36,341 nucleotides of DNA. It comes from Priapulus caudatus (Eukaryota > Priapulida > Priapulimorpha > Priapulimorphida > Priapulidae). Under the pieces are notes generated by a model. That model ran no database searches, was not told the origin of the DNA, and was given only the letters and a program-made list of their open reading frames with translations. Shown here in pieces: positions 1-10,462 of the stretch. The stretch is from NCBI RefSeq assembly GCF_000485595.1, contig NW_014577100.1, positions 172,996 through 209,336 on the forward strand, in the 5' to 3' direction. The first letter of the stretch is position 1. Each line of letters starts with the position of its first letter. The position numbers and the translations under genes are program-made.

Positions 1-35
1 CTACGAGAAAAGGAATCCGACAGTGAAGATGAAAT
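1..35 (+). CDS. IRAG: IRAG/LRMP-like gene, 3' end of acidic exon (duplicate copy at window edge)
   Basis: These bases are the last 35 nt of the exon present complete at 29410-29532, followed by the same GTAAGT donor at 36. They encode the acidic end LREKESDSEDE plus two bases of the next codon. From here to base 163 the match to 29498-29660 has four substitutions and no indels, which looks like allelic difference rather than read error. The window therefore starts in mid-exon, probably at a contig end that overlaps the contig ending at 29660. This is not an independent exon. Confidence 0.7.
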
Positions 36-333
36 GTAAGTGGCTAGAATATCTGCGTTCAATAACACACCAGCAACACGGTAATTATGTTTCAGCAATA
101 TTTAACCCTTTAAGCGCGTCTACTTCTTAGATAGGTATTACAGCAAAGGTATTACCCCCATCACCACCGCCATCACAACAACTACGACGATGACGATGAC
201 GACGACGACAGCAACGACAACAACAATAAGAACTATGATAATAACTACGCGGTGGTTTTAAGCAACCTCCGTTTTTAGCGTCAGCGTCGTAAATGCATAA
301 TAGCGACGGTTGTACAAGTTTTGGCCCAAGAAT

Positions 334-478
334 AGATAACATGGGTCCCAATAAAACCAATGTGCCTAACCCTAACCCTAACCCTAACCCTAACCATAAC
401 CCTAACCTATTATATTGATATAATATTATATTTATATTGATGTAAATGACATTGGTTTTATTGGGACCCATGTTCTCT
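334..478. repeat. Inverted repeat enclosing a telomere-like array
   Basis: Arms 334-363 and 449-478 are 30-nt reverse complements with one mismatch (core AACATGGGTCCCAATAAAAC). The 85-nt loop holds the CCCTAA array at 365-408 and an AT-rich stretch. The noisy copy near 14920-15080 keeps both arms in damaged form. It could be a small non-autonomous foldback element or a fossil of telomeric repair. No clear target-site duplication was seen. Confidence 0.7.
365..408. repeat. Interstitial telomeric repeat, (CCCTAA)n
   Basis: About seven units of CCCTAA (TTAGGG on the opposite strand), one changed to CCATAA. It fits a TTAGGG-type telomere organism, which argues against most insects (TTAGG). Degenerate CCTAA motifs recur at about 8048-8085, and the noisy copy is at about 14945-14998. 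Confidence 0.85.
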
Positions 479-1252
479 ATCCTTGAATCCAAGTTTTGAC
501 CTAAACCTCGTCTTGATCTTTTGTTATCTGCGGTTAGTAATGAAGGAATACGACTTACCGAACGGGGCAGGAAGGCCTCACTGTCGTAGCATCCAACCAA
601 ATAGTTACGTGACTTCAGGCACATACAGCCTTGGAACTTTCCTTCGTCTTGTTTAGATTTTATTTTCTGTTGTCCTTGCCTACGCGAGCAGAACATATTA
701 GCTACGCCACGCTCCTCGACGTTCATAACAGTTTGTTGATGGTTGGCATTCAGTGATTGAAGCTGATTAAATTCTATAACATCTTGTTACTCTATCGTTC
801 TTCCCTTTTATTAATTGTTCACTGGCCGTCTCCTTCGTCGCAGTTCACTTTGATAAGTTAGTTGTGTTGATCTCTGCTGTAAACAATCTTGTTTTTCAAT
901 GCGAGTGGTGATACTTCAGTGTAGCCAGGAGGTAATTAACACAATAGATGCAGATAGCATCACCGCTGTGGTTTAACCGTAGCATCCGTGTTACTCATTT
1001 CTAACTGCAGCGTTGTTAATTAGTGTGGATTCAGCATTAGCAACCAAGTTGTCTCAGTGTAACCATATCCATATATATCTATGGTGTAACGTAGTTTCAC
1101 GGCAGAGTTCTAATGTTGGTGTCAGCGTTCGTTACGCTTCAGTGCACCTGTACTTCTGAATGTGACCTTGAAGTAGAGTTCAGAGCAGTCAACCTGAGCC
1201 AGGCTCCAACCAATCAGAGAGTGCGACAGCCACCCTCGACGTTTTACATACA

Positions 1253-1274
1253 GAGATAATAATAATAATAATAA

Positions 1275-1305
<31 letters not shown>

Positions 1306-1326
1306 AAGAAGAAGAAGAATAATAAT
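1253..1326. repeat. (AAT)n/(AAG)n microsatellite
   Basis: Compound trinucleotide repeat: AAT units run into AAG units and then return to AAT. The noisy duplicate at about 18896-18970 has the same repeat interrupted by indels. Confidence 0.9.
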
Positions 1327-1514
1327 GTTCTAGTTATATCGCACTATTGCTATTTCTGCTCCTCTTCCTTCTTTCCTTGCTCCTCCTCTCCTTCCCCGCC
1401 GCCTTCTCCCCTGCTCCTCCTCCTCCTCCTCCACCTCCTCCTTGTATTGTTATATTTCTCTATCACCCTGATCGCCCTTTCCTAACGCACATCTCTCGGT
1501 CGTTGGTCTTCAAA

Positions 1515-1580
1515 CCCTCCACAGAGAAGTTTAGACATAAGATGATGGCGCATTTCACTGATCGCACGCTTCCTAAAGCC
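1515..1580 (+). repeat. Decayed copy of the last exon's acceptor region
   Basis: Translated in frame it reads STEKFRHKMMAHFTDR, against SAERFKQKVMVHFADR at the start of the real last exon (21424-21580). Similarity is limited to about 60 bases and no membrane segment follows. A CT/CCT-rich stretch lies upstream, as with other members of the array at 19310-21423. The noisy counterpart is at about 19160-19230. Confidence 0.65.
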
Positions 1581-1610
1581 ATACATATCTCTCCCTCTCT
1601 CATCCTTTAT

Positions 1611-3580
1611 ATCGTAGTCGCTAGGCAACGGCATATGTTCGCGGAACTAAGAAAGCTCGTGTGTGCAGCCGTCGTCCAACTATGAGAAGCCGTTCCAAAT
1701 AAATAACATTTACTGAATAGAATCGCACGGCATTGCAGCGCCGTGATAAGCGAATCGCTAACTCACCAATTGTTCGATTATGTCAGTTTGTTTACATTCC
1801 TCGGATCGCCACGATGTAAAATGAATCGCAATCAGTCGGTTTTAACGTTTAGCCAACCTATATTCGCATATTATCTTCCCATAGACTCGCACATTCTTTC
1901 CAGAGAGCGGTGTCGCCAATGATCTATTGACGTCTTTGTGCACGTCTATTGGTGACGTACTAGTAACGGCGCGTGATGCACACATGACGTTATGGTTATC
2001 GAAGGATAAATAATATGGCTATTACTTCTTAGTATTAGTTTGGAGAGAGGAGTTTGTGGCTACCTGGAATGGTTCTAGTATTTCCGAAGAATACACGATA
2101 GACTACAGCTGGCTGGCTACGTTGTTAATGTCTCAGCGATATTGCAGGTTACTAAACGCGAGAGATTCCGCACGCTATCTCCCGCTCCCAGCATAGTCAC
2201 TGTCACGTAGAACGTCTACTGTCACATAGAACGTGATACTGTCACACATAGCATGCTTGAGGTCACAGAGTTTATCTGCTGTCATTCAGCATGTCTAATG
2301 CCGCGTGCAGTGCTGAATAGTCGCTAGGACATCAGCAGCCCCATGGGAGGCGTGGATGTTTCGGAAAGATGTTATTAGAATTGAAGGAAAACTGACTGGC
2401 GACTTGACGGAGACCAATATAGATCGAGCAGGAGAGAGGGAGAGACAGGGGGAGAGAAAGAGAGGCCGGCAGACAGAAAAGGGGAGTGCGGTTGGGTAGG
2501 TAGAGAGTGAGCCGGAAAGAAGGCGCGAGATGGAGATAGAGACAGCGATACGCAGGGAGAGAAAGATCGAGAGAGAGATACAACAAAGGAGAGAGGTTGG
2601 CGGAGTGAGAGAGAAACAGAGAGGGAGATAGAGAGATGGAGAGAAAGATGGAGAGAGCGCGTCAGATAGAAAGAGAGGAAAAAGGAGCGAGGGAGAGAGA
2701 TAGATAGGAAGAGAAAGCAGGGGAAGATAATGGGAGAAAGAGAGAGAAAAGAAATATTTTATTGAGAGTATAAAGTTTGATCCTTGCTGTCAGTGCTAGT
2801 CGGTGTGAATAGCTTGTTGCACAATGTCGAGATGTTCTGTAAGACGTCATGTCACTACGACCTGGCGCACGTATTTTCAGTTCAAGTATATCACCATTAG
2901 ACTTCACATCTTTTCATCTCCAGCACGTCTCCTTCCGACACGCATTTCAAGTACATCCTTCGCTTGAAAACGACATTTCAGTTCAAGTATAGCGCTATTG
3001 ACCAGACAGCTTTCGATTTAGTTTTTCGTCGAGTTAGTTTACGTCACTCGTTAACGAGCGAGTTTTGCTTCAATGCTGAATTACTATGTGACATTCAAGA
3101 GCTCTTCGTAGTCAACGTGTGATGTACCTGGCATATTATGCACATTCAGCATTCATATTATATCGGATCAAATTAATCTAAAAAAATTATGCGGATTCAA
3201 AAGTCAATGTTGTCAGTGTGCTAAACACATCCCTACCATTTCACAATGTCTGCACAAATAGCACGCGCGTTTGATAATGCTATAAAACACATTTGCGCCA
3301 GCACTCGCTCATTTCCATTTACCTGTGAGAAATAACTCGACTAACAGCACTAATAAGATTTAAATATTAGAGATCTATTTTAGGTATCGACAGACCGTTT
3401 ACGGTGTTAATGCAGGGGCGGTACACAAAACTCGTCTCGCCATAAAACTCCATTCCATGAATTTAGCTGGAAGGTATACCCGCTGTACACATTTGACCAC
3501 TCGATGATAATCCGATGGTAAACTCCACAATACTCTGCAATTTTTCGAAAAAAAATTGTCACAATGAAAAGAACCCTACA
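1611..3580. other. Non-coding stretch with GA-rich tract
   Basis: No exon with convincing coding content. It contains short tandem copies of a TGTCAC(A/G)TAGAACGT motif at about 2195-2245 and a long GA-rich purine tract at about 2406-2752. The minus-strand open frames here are translations of the purine tract. If the window is misassembled, the break between the 29410-exon intron and the 5' gene segment may lie near the CT stretch around 1590-1620. Confidence 0.5.
2406..2752. repeat. GA-rich polypurine tract
   Basis: About 350 bases dominated by GAGA/GGGA on the + strand, interrupted by short mixed sequence. The matching CT-rich strand gives a spurious Leu-Ser-rich open frame on the minus strand. 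Confidence 0.85.
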
Positions 3581-3588
3581 CCCTACAG
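3581..3588. repeat. Left 8-bp target-site duplication of the hAT element
   Basis: CCCTACAG lies directly before the CAGTGCTTCTCAACC terminus and is repeated exactly at 4130-4137. An 8-bp duplication is the hallmark of hAT insertion. Confidence 0.85.
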
Positions 3589-4129
3589 CAGTGCTTCTCA
3601 ACCTTTTTAAACGCGTGGACCACTTAGACTGTTGAAATTTTTTCGCGGCCCACCACCATAAATGAGGCAAGAAAAATGACATTGAAATTTAACAATTTTT
3701 ACTAAAACTGATTAAAACTCATTCTGTATACCTTCAATGAGACACTTGAGCTTGCTTCTTGGAAATAATAAGATCAAGTCGTGGTTGGATGGGGAACAAG
3801 CTCACACGCAATGTGGCATTAAGAGTGTCTGCTTTGAGACTGTTTCGTGCTTTTGATTTTGTCACAGTTACAGTGGAGAAGCCAGACTCACAAAGATAGG
3901 TTGTGGTGAATGGTAACAGAAATTTGATGGCACGCTTTGACAGTGAAGGGTATTCATTACTTGCAAGTATCCAGAATGAAGGAAGGTCTTTCTGTGCAAG
4001 CTGAAGCTTCAGAGTACTGTCCGTAGAAAGTTCTCTTTTTTTAATTTTTTTTCTGGCCGAGTTCGCGGCCCACCAGAGAGAGCTTCGCGGCCCACCAGTG
4101 GGCCGCGGCCCACCGGTTGAGAAGCGCTG
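3589..4129 (-). mobile_element. hAT-superfamily transposon remnant, internally deleted (541 bp)
   Basis: The ends are inverted: CAGTGCTTCTCAACC at the left and, on the opposite strand, CAGCGCTTCTCAACC at the right, differing at one of 15 positions. An exact 8-bp duplication CCCTACAG flanks them. The right subterminal region carries repeated GCGGCCCACC motifs, and one occurs near the left end. The interior retains only the C-terminal part of a transposase gene on the minus strand (3734 to about 4043), so the element cannot mobilise itself. The termini and the retained peptide resemble Charlie/ZBED5-like hATs. The exact duplication suggests a fairly recent insertion or a well-preserved site. 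It sits about 410 bp upstream of the coiled-coil exon. Confidence 0.9.
3734..4043 (-). pseudogene. hAT transposase, C-terminal fragment
   Basis: Read on the minus strand, this gives about 100 uninterrupted residues ending at a stop (TCA on the + strand at 3734-3736). No Met occurs in frame, so start-based ORF finding misses it. The peptide contains ELSTDSTLKL, WILASNEYPSLSKRAIKFLL, TTYLCESGFS and IQPRLDLIISKKQ. These fit the C-terminal hAT dimerisation region of ZBED5/Charlie-type transposases. The N-terminal BED zinc finger and the catalytic core are absent; upstream of about 4043 the sequence runs into an A-rich stretch and then the terminal repeats. With no start codon or catalytic residues it is a non-functional fragment, preserved without frameshift. 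Confidence 0.85.
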
Positions 4130-4137
4130 CCCTACAG
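4130..4137. repeat. Right 8-bp target-site duplication of the hAT element
   Basis: CCCTACAG, identical to 3581-3588. Confidence 0.85.
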
Positions 4138-4539
4138 CTCATACTACTCACTCACCCACTCTGCCTGCTAGCGCACGTTGATTTCAGAGATCGCAAATAA
4201 TTTCCAGCGTCGCATTTCACCGTCTGCGTTTTCACGGGAAGATAAACCTTGGCCATCTCTACGGGGCCGTATATCAACGAGAGCGTATAACGTATGTACT
4301 TGATACTTAATACTTAATACGTTTTTGATATCAATTGTCTCTACCTCCCCCCCCCACACACACACAACACACGTGTATTTTAACATTATCGTTCGACGGC
4401 ACTGAACTATACGTTGTGATGTGCGATGTGCTCATTAGCGATGTGCTAGCCAATTTGGATTCGTTCAGGTCTTCGGTAGGTTTATCTGACTCGCACGTAA
4501 AGTCGCTAAAAACGCTGCTTGCATGGTTTTCGTTTTCAG

Positions 4540-4680
4540 AGTAAGTTTGGCAGCCTATCGCTGGCCTTCAAGACGGACCGCACGACACTCGACCGCCGGA
4601 GGGAGCTGCAGCAGCGGTCACGTGACCTCGTCGAGAAAAACGTGGATATCGAACTCGAATCGATGCGAGACAGCGTCAAG
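4540..4680 (+). CDS. IRAG: IRAG/LRMP-like gene, conserved coiled-coil exon
   Basis: A 141-nt exon (47 codons, phase 0 to 0) between acceptor TTTTCAG and donor GTGAGT. It encodes SKFGSLSLAFKTDRTTLDRR followed by RELQQRSRDLVEKNVDIELE and ends DSVK. The pattern SLSLAFKTDR-TL-RR-LQQRSRDL-EKN resembles the start of the conserved coiled coil of vertebrate IRAG1/MRVI1 and IRAG2/LRMP. That is family knowledge; no alignment was run. Charged residues and heptad-like spacing fit a coiled coil. Codons are GC-rich at third positions, unlike the flanking intron. Upstream exons were not found in the window. The next expected coiled-coil exon was also not found before 11.9 kb. Confidence 0.85.
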
Positions 4681-4930
4681 GTGAGTGTGTGACGTCAGCG
4701 TCAATGTCGTCGTGACGTCGGTGTCAATGTCGCTGTGACGTCACTGTCGCGGTTACTGTGACGTCGGCGTCACGATTACTATGTCAAGATCAACGTGACG
4801 ACTATGTCAATGTCAGTATAATATGACGTGAGGAAATGTGTCAATCTTAAGTTGACGACCGTGTCAAGGTTAGAGTAAGGACAGTGTCAAGGCCAATTTG
4901 ACGTGGTTCCATGACGATTTATTGACAGTA
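4681..4930. repeat. Degenerate GTGACGTC/GTGTCAATGTC tandem repeat with CRE-like palindromes
   Basis: Directly after the 4680 donor the intron repeats GTGACGTC and GTCAATGTC motifs at roughly 10-20 base spacing. Two perfect TGACGTCA palindromes occur at 4690-4697 and 4736-4743, with near matches between and after them. They may be a simple degenerate minisatellite; CREB/ATF binding is only a possibility. Confidence 0.6.
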
Positions 4931-6865
4931 TCGAAATACCTAGTACTACACAATCGCCGTGGACCGAACAGAAACTCAAGGCTCTAACACTAGTTGACCT
5001 TATACTAGTTATCTAAACCAACATTGATTTTTATTGACCTTGGCCTTTCTGAAGGCCGCACACATTCGCTTCTTTAAATGGTCGGCAGATTCCGTATATT
5101 CGGCTAAACTCGGTAATCCTCCGCAGGTTTTCAGGGCCCGAACTACTTTGAATCGGTCGCGCTCGAAGGAAATCATCTCTCACGGGAATTAACTGACTGC
5201 TTCGGGCGGCAAAAATATCGGGCACGAGGCTATTGTATTAAACGTTACATTATTATACATTATGACATTATTTATATAGACTATTGTTTAATCACGGGTC
5301 CTACACACCATGTTTATTCATCATGGCGCAAGGTGCCTTAGACAAGGGACAGGTAATTTACTTCATCAACATCGTAGGTCGCTTCGATTCACCTTCACCC
5401 TGCGCTCGTATCATTCTCCATTAGACCGTGAAGACATGCGATCATCAAATTTGTGAAAATGTTTTTACAAGCAACACCGTCATTTTGTGAGTATCACTTT
5501 CAAACGAACTCATTGCAGAATTGGATCGACCGCACTTTGCGAGTGTGACTGTCAAACGAAGTCACTATAGAATTTTGGCTCGGTCGTACGTTGCCGTAAT
5601 TTCTCGGCACCTTGTACATTCCCATCGTACATTGTGGAAAGCAGGCACTAATCCCCGAAAAATGGAAGCAACTATTCAACGAGAGAGCAAGCAACGATTA
5701 ATGCAACAATTGCAGTTTTTTTCGAAACACCGTTTCGCGCAGGTACTAGATGTCTATATCTTCCACTTAAAGCTGTGTAATGAAGCCTTGTATAATCATA
5801 TATAGAGCTGACGTCCTCAAACGCAAGGGTAAAAGAGGTTATGAACCTCCAGATCCATGGATTGCTCCGAATCCCCTACCTTTACCTAAACCTGCCCTTT
5901 GACCTTTACATCTGCCAATCAGAGCACGTTCTATTACAACAGGCAGGGCTGCTAGACTGCTTCCCCGTACTTTCCTGCCTTTAAAACTACCAGGAACCAG
6001 TCTAATGAGCGGGCAGCGCGGCCGACCAGGTTTTGTGAAATCGCCACGCCCCCAGTTTTAGAAAATTCAAAGTGTCGCTGTGACTTTTGTTTTGTTTCGC
6101 ATTGGCATTTCTGACTGCCGCCGTAAGTGCCTTTTGCCGTCGTCGGCGTCGTCGTCGTCGGCAAGCCACTACGCTCCCCGATTTTTGATAAGATGAATGT
6201 TGAAGCTCGCCTGTTGAGACGTTTTTGCGTTTTTTTCTTGCTCTAGCGCGAAATGGCGTGTGCGATGGTGCGTGCGCGCGCGCGAGAGAGAGAGAGGTGT
6301 GACGGAAGAGTCAATGACGCCTGCATGATTCAAGCATTGTACAGTTGTCGTGTGTTAGATATACGATGTTTAGCTGTAGCCAGGAAAGCATTTATTCGAG
6401 CAAATCGAAGGCGAGGGAACGTCGCTTGACGTCATTGGCGCAGTAGGTAGGTGGCGCACTGGCGCACGCGGGGCACAATGTAAAAACTGCGAAATAAACT
6501 TTTCGCGTGTTTCGCGTCGGTCTAGTATACATATCCGCGCATAAATTTCGGCGGGAAAAATATAATAATATATAATAAATATATATATGAAAAAATACAT
6601 TCTTAACGCCGAGGCGAATCCATAAACCCGTTTATCTCGCGTGGAGTATCACCTCCGAGCAGCAAAATGTCGGTGAAGATATATAAGAAATCTGCGCTTC
6701 GTCTGTGAATAATACTCGCTTTACTAACGAACGTTCGCGCCCGACTCACTCTAGGGATGCTGTACGGCTGCACAGCTCGATTCTACTTACCATGGCCTCT
6801 ACTGCAGTGTAATTCGTCGGCCTTGCATCTAAGGAAAGCTAATAGCACTTAGAGACAGTACTACT

Positions 6866-6867
6866 GT

Positions 6868-6915
<48 letters not shown>

Positions 6916-7041
6916 TGTGTGTTGTGTGCGGTGTGTGTGTTGGCTGTGTTGCGTGTGGCGTGCGTGCGTCTGCAGTGCGTGCGTGTGGTGAGTGTAGTGT
7001 TCGAGTTGGTGCGTGTGTGTGTGTGTGATGTGTGTTGTGTG

Positions 7042-7098
<57 letters not shown>
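6866..7098. repeat. (GT)n compound microsatellite
   Basis: Two near-pure GT blocks separated by GTGC/GTGTTG variants. The overlapping Thr-His and Val-Cys open frames are artefacts of the repeat. Confidence 0.9.
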
Positions 7099-7099
<1 letters not shown>

Positions 7100-7265
7100 A
7101 AGCAGGTACTGTTTCCCCAATCTCACTGTAATCTACGCGGATAGCTACAAAGTTTGTTATGGATATTACTGAACATAGTCAGGCTATTCAAGTGTGACAC
7201 GGCAAAAAAAGAAAATGGTGTGAATAAGGGTGCCCTACTGCGTGGATGAAGGTATCTGCATATAG

Positions 7266-7560
7266 GTAGCGATATGCTCATAGAAGGTGATGGAAAGGAA
7301 GACGATGTTAGACGAAGAAGAACAGAAGAAGATGATGAAGCAGAATAAAACAAAAAGGAAGGACACCGAAGAGGAAAAGACGAGGAGAAAGGGAAATAGA
7401 AAAAAAAGAAGAAAAAGAGGGAAAAGAATAATAATAATATAAACAAGAACAATAACAAGAAGACCAAGAACAAGAATAACATGATAAAGAAAACGAAGAA
7501 GAATGAACGAAGATAAGGAAAGAAAAGATTAAAAAAAAGAACAGAATAGAACAAGAAATG
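7266..7560. repeat. GAA/AAG-rich purine tract
   Basis: About 300 bases, mostly purine on the + strand (GAAGAAG, AAGAAC, AAAAAAG). The matching pyrimidine strand gives a spurious Phe-rich 143-residue open frame. Confidence 0.8.
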
Positions 7561-9175
7561 AATGAGAGAGATGAGCGAGATATATAGAAACTATTAATTT
7601 AAGAGAGTCTAAAAATAATATAATTAAAAATAATAATAATGGTATAATTTAACGATTATAACAGTACATAAGCTGCTTAGGATTAATGTAGAGTGCATTA
7701 TGATAAGATTAACTGGTCAAGTAGACTAAATCATTAGATAAAACGTGCGCCCAATGGAGAGCATATAAATTTCTGAACTCTTTTTGGTAGAGAAATATAA
7801 AACGGTGGAAGGTTGTCTGACTTCGAATAATAAGATTACATAATTTGGTAGATTTATATAAATGGTCGCAGCATTTCCTGAATCTGATTGGCCAATAATG
7901 GATTTGGCTGGTCGTATGTAATGTAAGCCGGACCTGAAAGGGTGGGTAGGATATGTTTTACTAGACACTTCTAATTTTTAACATGATATTTTAAACGATA
8001 TATTTACTAGAATCAAAAAACGGACTAAAAGTGTAACCGCAGCTAAAAACCTACCTAAACCCTAACCTGAACCCTAACAGTAACCTAATTAAAATTTAAA
8101 ATATAATTATCAAAAATTAGATGCCTAAGTAAAAACATATCTACACCACTTCTAGAACGGACTGCATGCCGAATATGCCGGCGTTATTCAACGAGTACAC
8201 CACTCATGTGAAGAAGTGGGTTAGTGAAAGCGCATGCAATCGAGGCTAACGCTTATATATGAATGAATAATTATCAACATCAGTATAAATACTATAATAT
8301 TAAAAAATAGAATTTTAATAAAATTATGGAATAAAAAGTAATTAATAATAAATAAATATATATATATATAACTAGAATATAAAATATAATATAATAAAAT
8401 AATTATAAAAATTTTAATATATTGAAATATATTATTATAAGATATAATTAGAAAAGATGAGATATATTTTGATTGAATTATATTAGTTTGAATCTGTTTA
8501 TTTGATATAATCTTATGAGTTTATTAAAATAGATATGTATTATTAAATTATTAGATTCATTAAATTTAATTAATATTCGGTTTAAACTAAAAAAAAAAGA
8601 TGATCTGAGATTGATCTGAAACGATTGAGAATAGTAAATCTATACGCTTGTCACAAGGAGAATTGAGTATTGCATCAGAGGAGCTCGGCCAGTTGGCTCG
8701 GTGAACCAATAAACGTCTATGATAAAATTAGTGCGTATATTGTAACAGGTAATGGACATGTAGATACATCACAATGGTCGATATATGTATATAGGAATGT
8801 GAATGTAGTTGAGAGAGTTAAAGAGTTTAGGTTAAGAAGATGATGTGATATTAAGTGATGAGTAGATAGTATATTGTAGTGATAATGATATAGTTGGTAC
8901 AGCTATTGATGTTTACTTATATACAGTTTGAACAATTGTGAATGAGAACGGAGCGAAGTAGCGTGACTATCTATTACTAAACATAGCCAGTAACAGTGTT
9001 GTGTGTGTGTGATAAGGCTGTGGTCGCTTGTGACAGCCGGAGCCATGAAGATGACTGTTATGAAATGAGAGCTACGGGTCGCAACGGCAACCAACAAGAT
9101 CGAAAGGTAATGCCCAAACTCGCGCGAAGCGTCTTCCGCCGCCGCGCCACCTCTAAACACGGACGGGTAAACGGC

Positions 9176-9500
9176 GCGGTGTGTGGTGTGTATGTAGTGT
9201 GTGTGTGTGTGTGATGTTAGTGTGGTGTGTAGTGTGTGTGTGTGTAATGTGTGTGTCTTGTGGTGAATGTTGCGTGTGCGTGTGCGTGTGTGTGTGTGTG
9301 GTGCGGCAGATGTGCTGTGCATGTGCGTAGTGTGTGGTGTGTGTGTTGGTGCGCGGCCGCTGCGGGGTGTGTGTGTGTTTGTGTTGTGTGTGTGTGTTGT
9401 GTGTAGTGGTGCGCGAGTGTGCGTGTGTGTGTGGTGTTGTGTGAGTGTTCGAGGCGGGCGTGTGTGTTGCGACGTGTGTGTACGTGCACGGTGTGGCGTG
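9176..9500. repeat. Degenerate (GT)n/(GTGC)n tract
   Basis: Interrupted GT repeat with GTGTGTAGT and GTGCGC variants. It generates overlapping low-complexity open frames on both strands, none of them a plausible protein. Confidence 0.85.
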
Positions 9501-9944
9501 CGCGCTCCCGTGTGGCGTCTCGTAATGATGTTTTGGCGTCTGATGCTGCGAAGCGTGTTGGCGTGGTGGATAATGTAAGTTTTTGGACAAACTATTTTAG
9601 CTTATGTGAAGGGAGTTGTTGAGTTATTGTATTAGGAGGGTTGTGAGGAATTTTAGGTGGGTTTATCAAACGAAAAAATCTTGCCATTTTGGCCAAATCG
9701 AATTTAGGAGAAAGCGTGACAGATTAAATTGCGCACCGATGTAGAATGTAGGAAGTTAGTGAAAATGAGTCACCTTTCTAAGCAGAAGTTGTGTATATTG
9801 GAGAAGAAAGTGATGAGTTGGAGCTGTGAGGCAGCATTAATGTGAAGGCACTGTCCAGACCGTGACTAATGAGTGGGGATAATATCGACTTCGGTAGCGA
9901 ACAATAGCTTTAGCTCCTTGCTAAAGCTCGTCTCTGTCGTGGGA

Positions 9945-10175
9945 GTATGTGTGGGGGGGCGTGCGTGTGTGGTGTGTGTGTGTGTGTGGGTGTGTGGTGT
10001 GGGTGTGTGTGTGTTGGTGTGTGTGTGTGTGGTGTGGTGTGTGTGATTGTGTGTGAGTGTGTTGTGGCGCGTGTGTGTGTTTTGTGCGTGCGTGCGTGCG
10101 TGTGTGTGTAGGGGGTGCGTGTAGGGTGTGTTTGTGTAGCGCGAGCGCGCGCGCGCGTGTGTGTGGTGATTAGTG
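9945..10175. repeat. (GT)n/(GTGC)n tract
   Basis: A GT-rich stretch including GTGCGTGCGTGCGTGC and alternating GCGCGCGC (about 10140-10160). Such purine-pyrimidine alternation can favour Z-DNA. Confidence 0.85.
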
Positions 10176-10400
10176 TGATGTGTGTACGTTGGCGTGCGCT
10201 GTGTGTGTTTGTAGTGCGGAGAGATTGCACGTGTGTCGTTTCGGCATGCATGCGTCAATGCATGCGTGCATACGGGGATATATGTAAGCGTGCGTGCATG
10301 TGAAGTGGGCGTGACGACGGTATTTGTCTGGCGTGCAGAGTAAAGCTATCACGGTTCATAGCAACTGTACCGCAGACAATTATATTAGCGATATACGATA

Positions 10401-10462
10401 TACAAGTTTAGTATATATGATATATTAATATATATAATATATACTATATATATATATAATAA
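10401..10462. repeat. AT-rich palindromic stretch
   Basis: Alternating TATATA with self-complementary TATATTAATATA segments. No coding content. Confidence 0.7.

Larger units (their letters stand above)
36..1610 (+). other. Intron following the acidic exon (polished copy)
   Basis: Non-coding. It starts with the GTAAGT donor and holds the telomere-like array and hairpin (334-478), an AAT/AAG microsatellite (about 1253-1326), a CT/CCT-rich tract (1360-1445), and a decayed copy of the last exon's acceptor region (about 1515-1580). The 199-residue minus-strand open frame over 127-726 crosses the hairpin and telomeric repeat and has no recognisable domain. A noisy copy with a 3-kb insertion is at 14574-19250, so this intron probably leads to the last exon at 21424. 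Confidence 0.6.

Noticed and set aside
127-726. 199-residue open frame on the minus strand
   Set aside because: It crosses the telomeric array and hairpin, has no domain, and lies in the intron after the acidic exon; the noisy copy does not preserve it.
5031-5225. 64-residue minus-strand open frame with mixed composition
   Set aside because: Looks protein-like by composition, but no family was recognised and no supporting splice sites or copies were found.
5521-5805. 94-residue open frame
   Set aside because: No recognisable domain and no splice sites linking it to the gene; it overlaps a weak local duplication.
6839-7126. Thr-His and Val-Cys open frames over GT tracts (also at 9.2-9.6, 9.9-10.3, 12.3-12.7, 27.9-28.2 and 35.8-36.1 kb)
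   Set aside because: Pure translations of (GT)n repeats, open on both strands at once.
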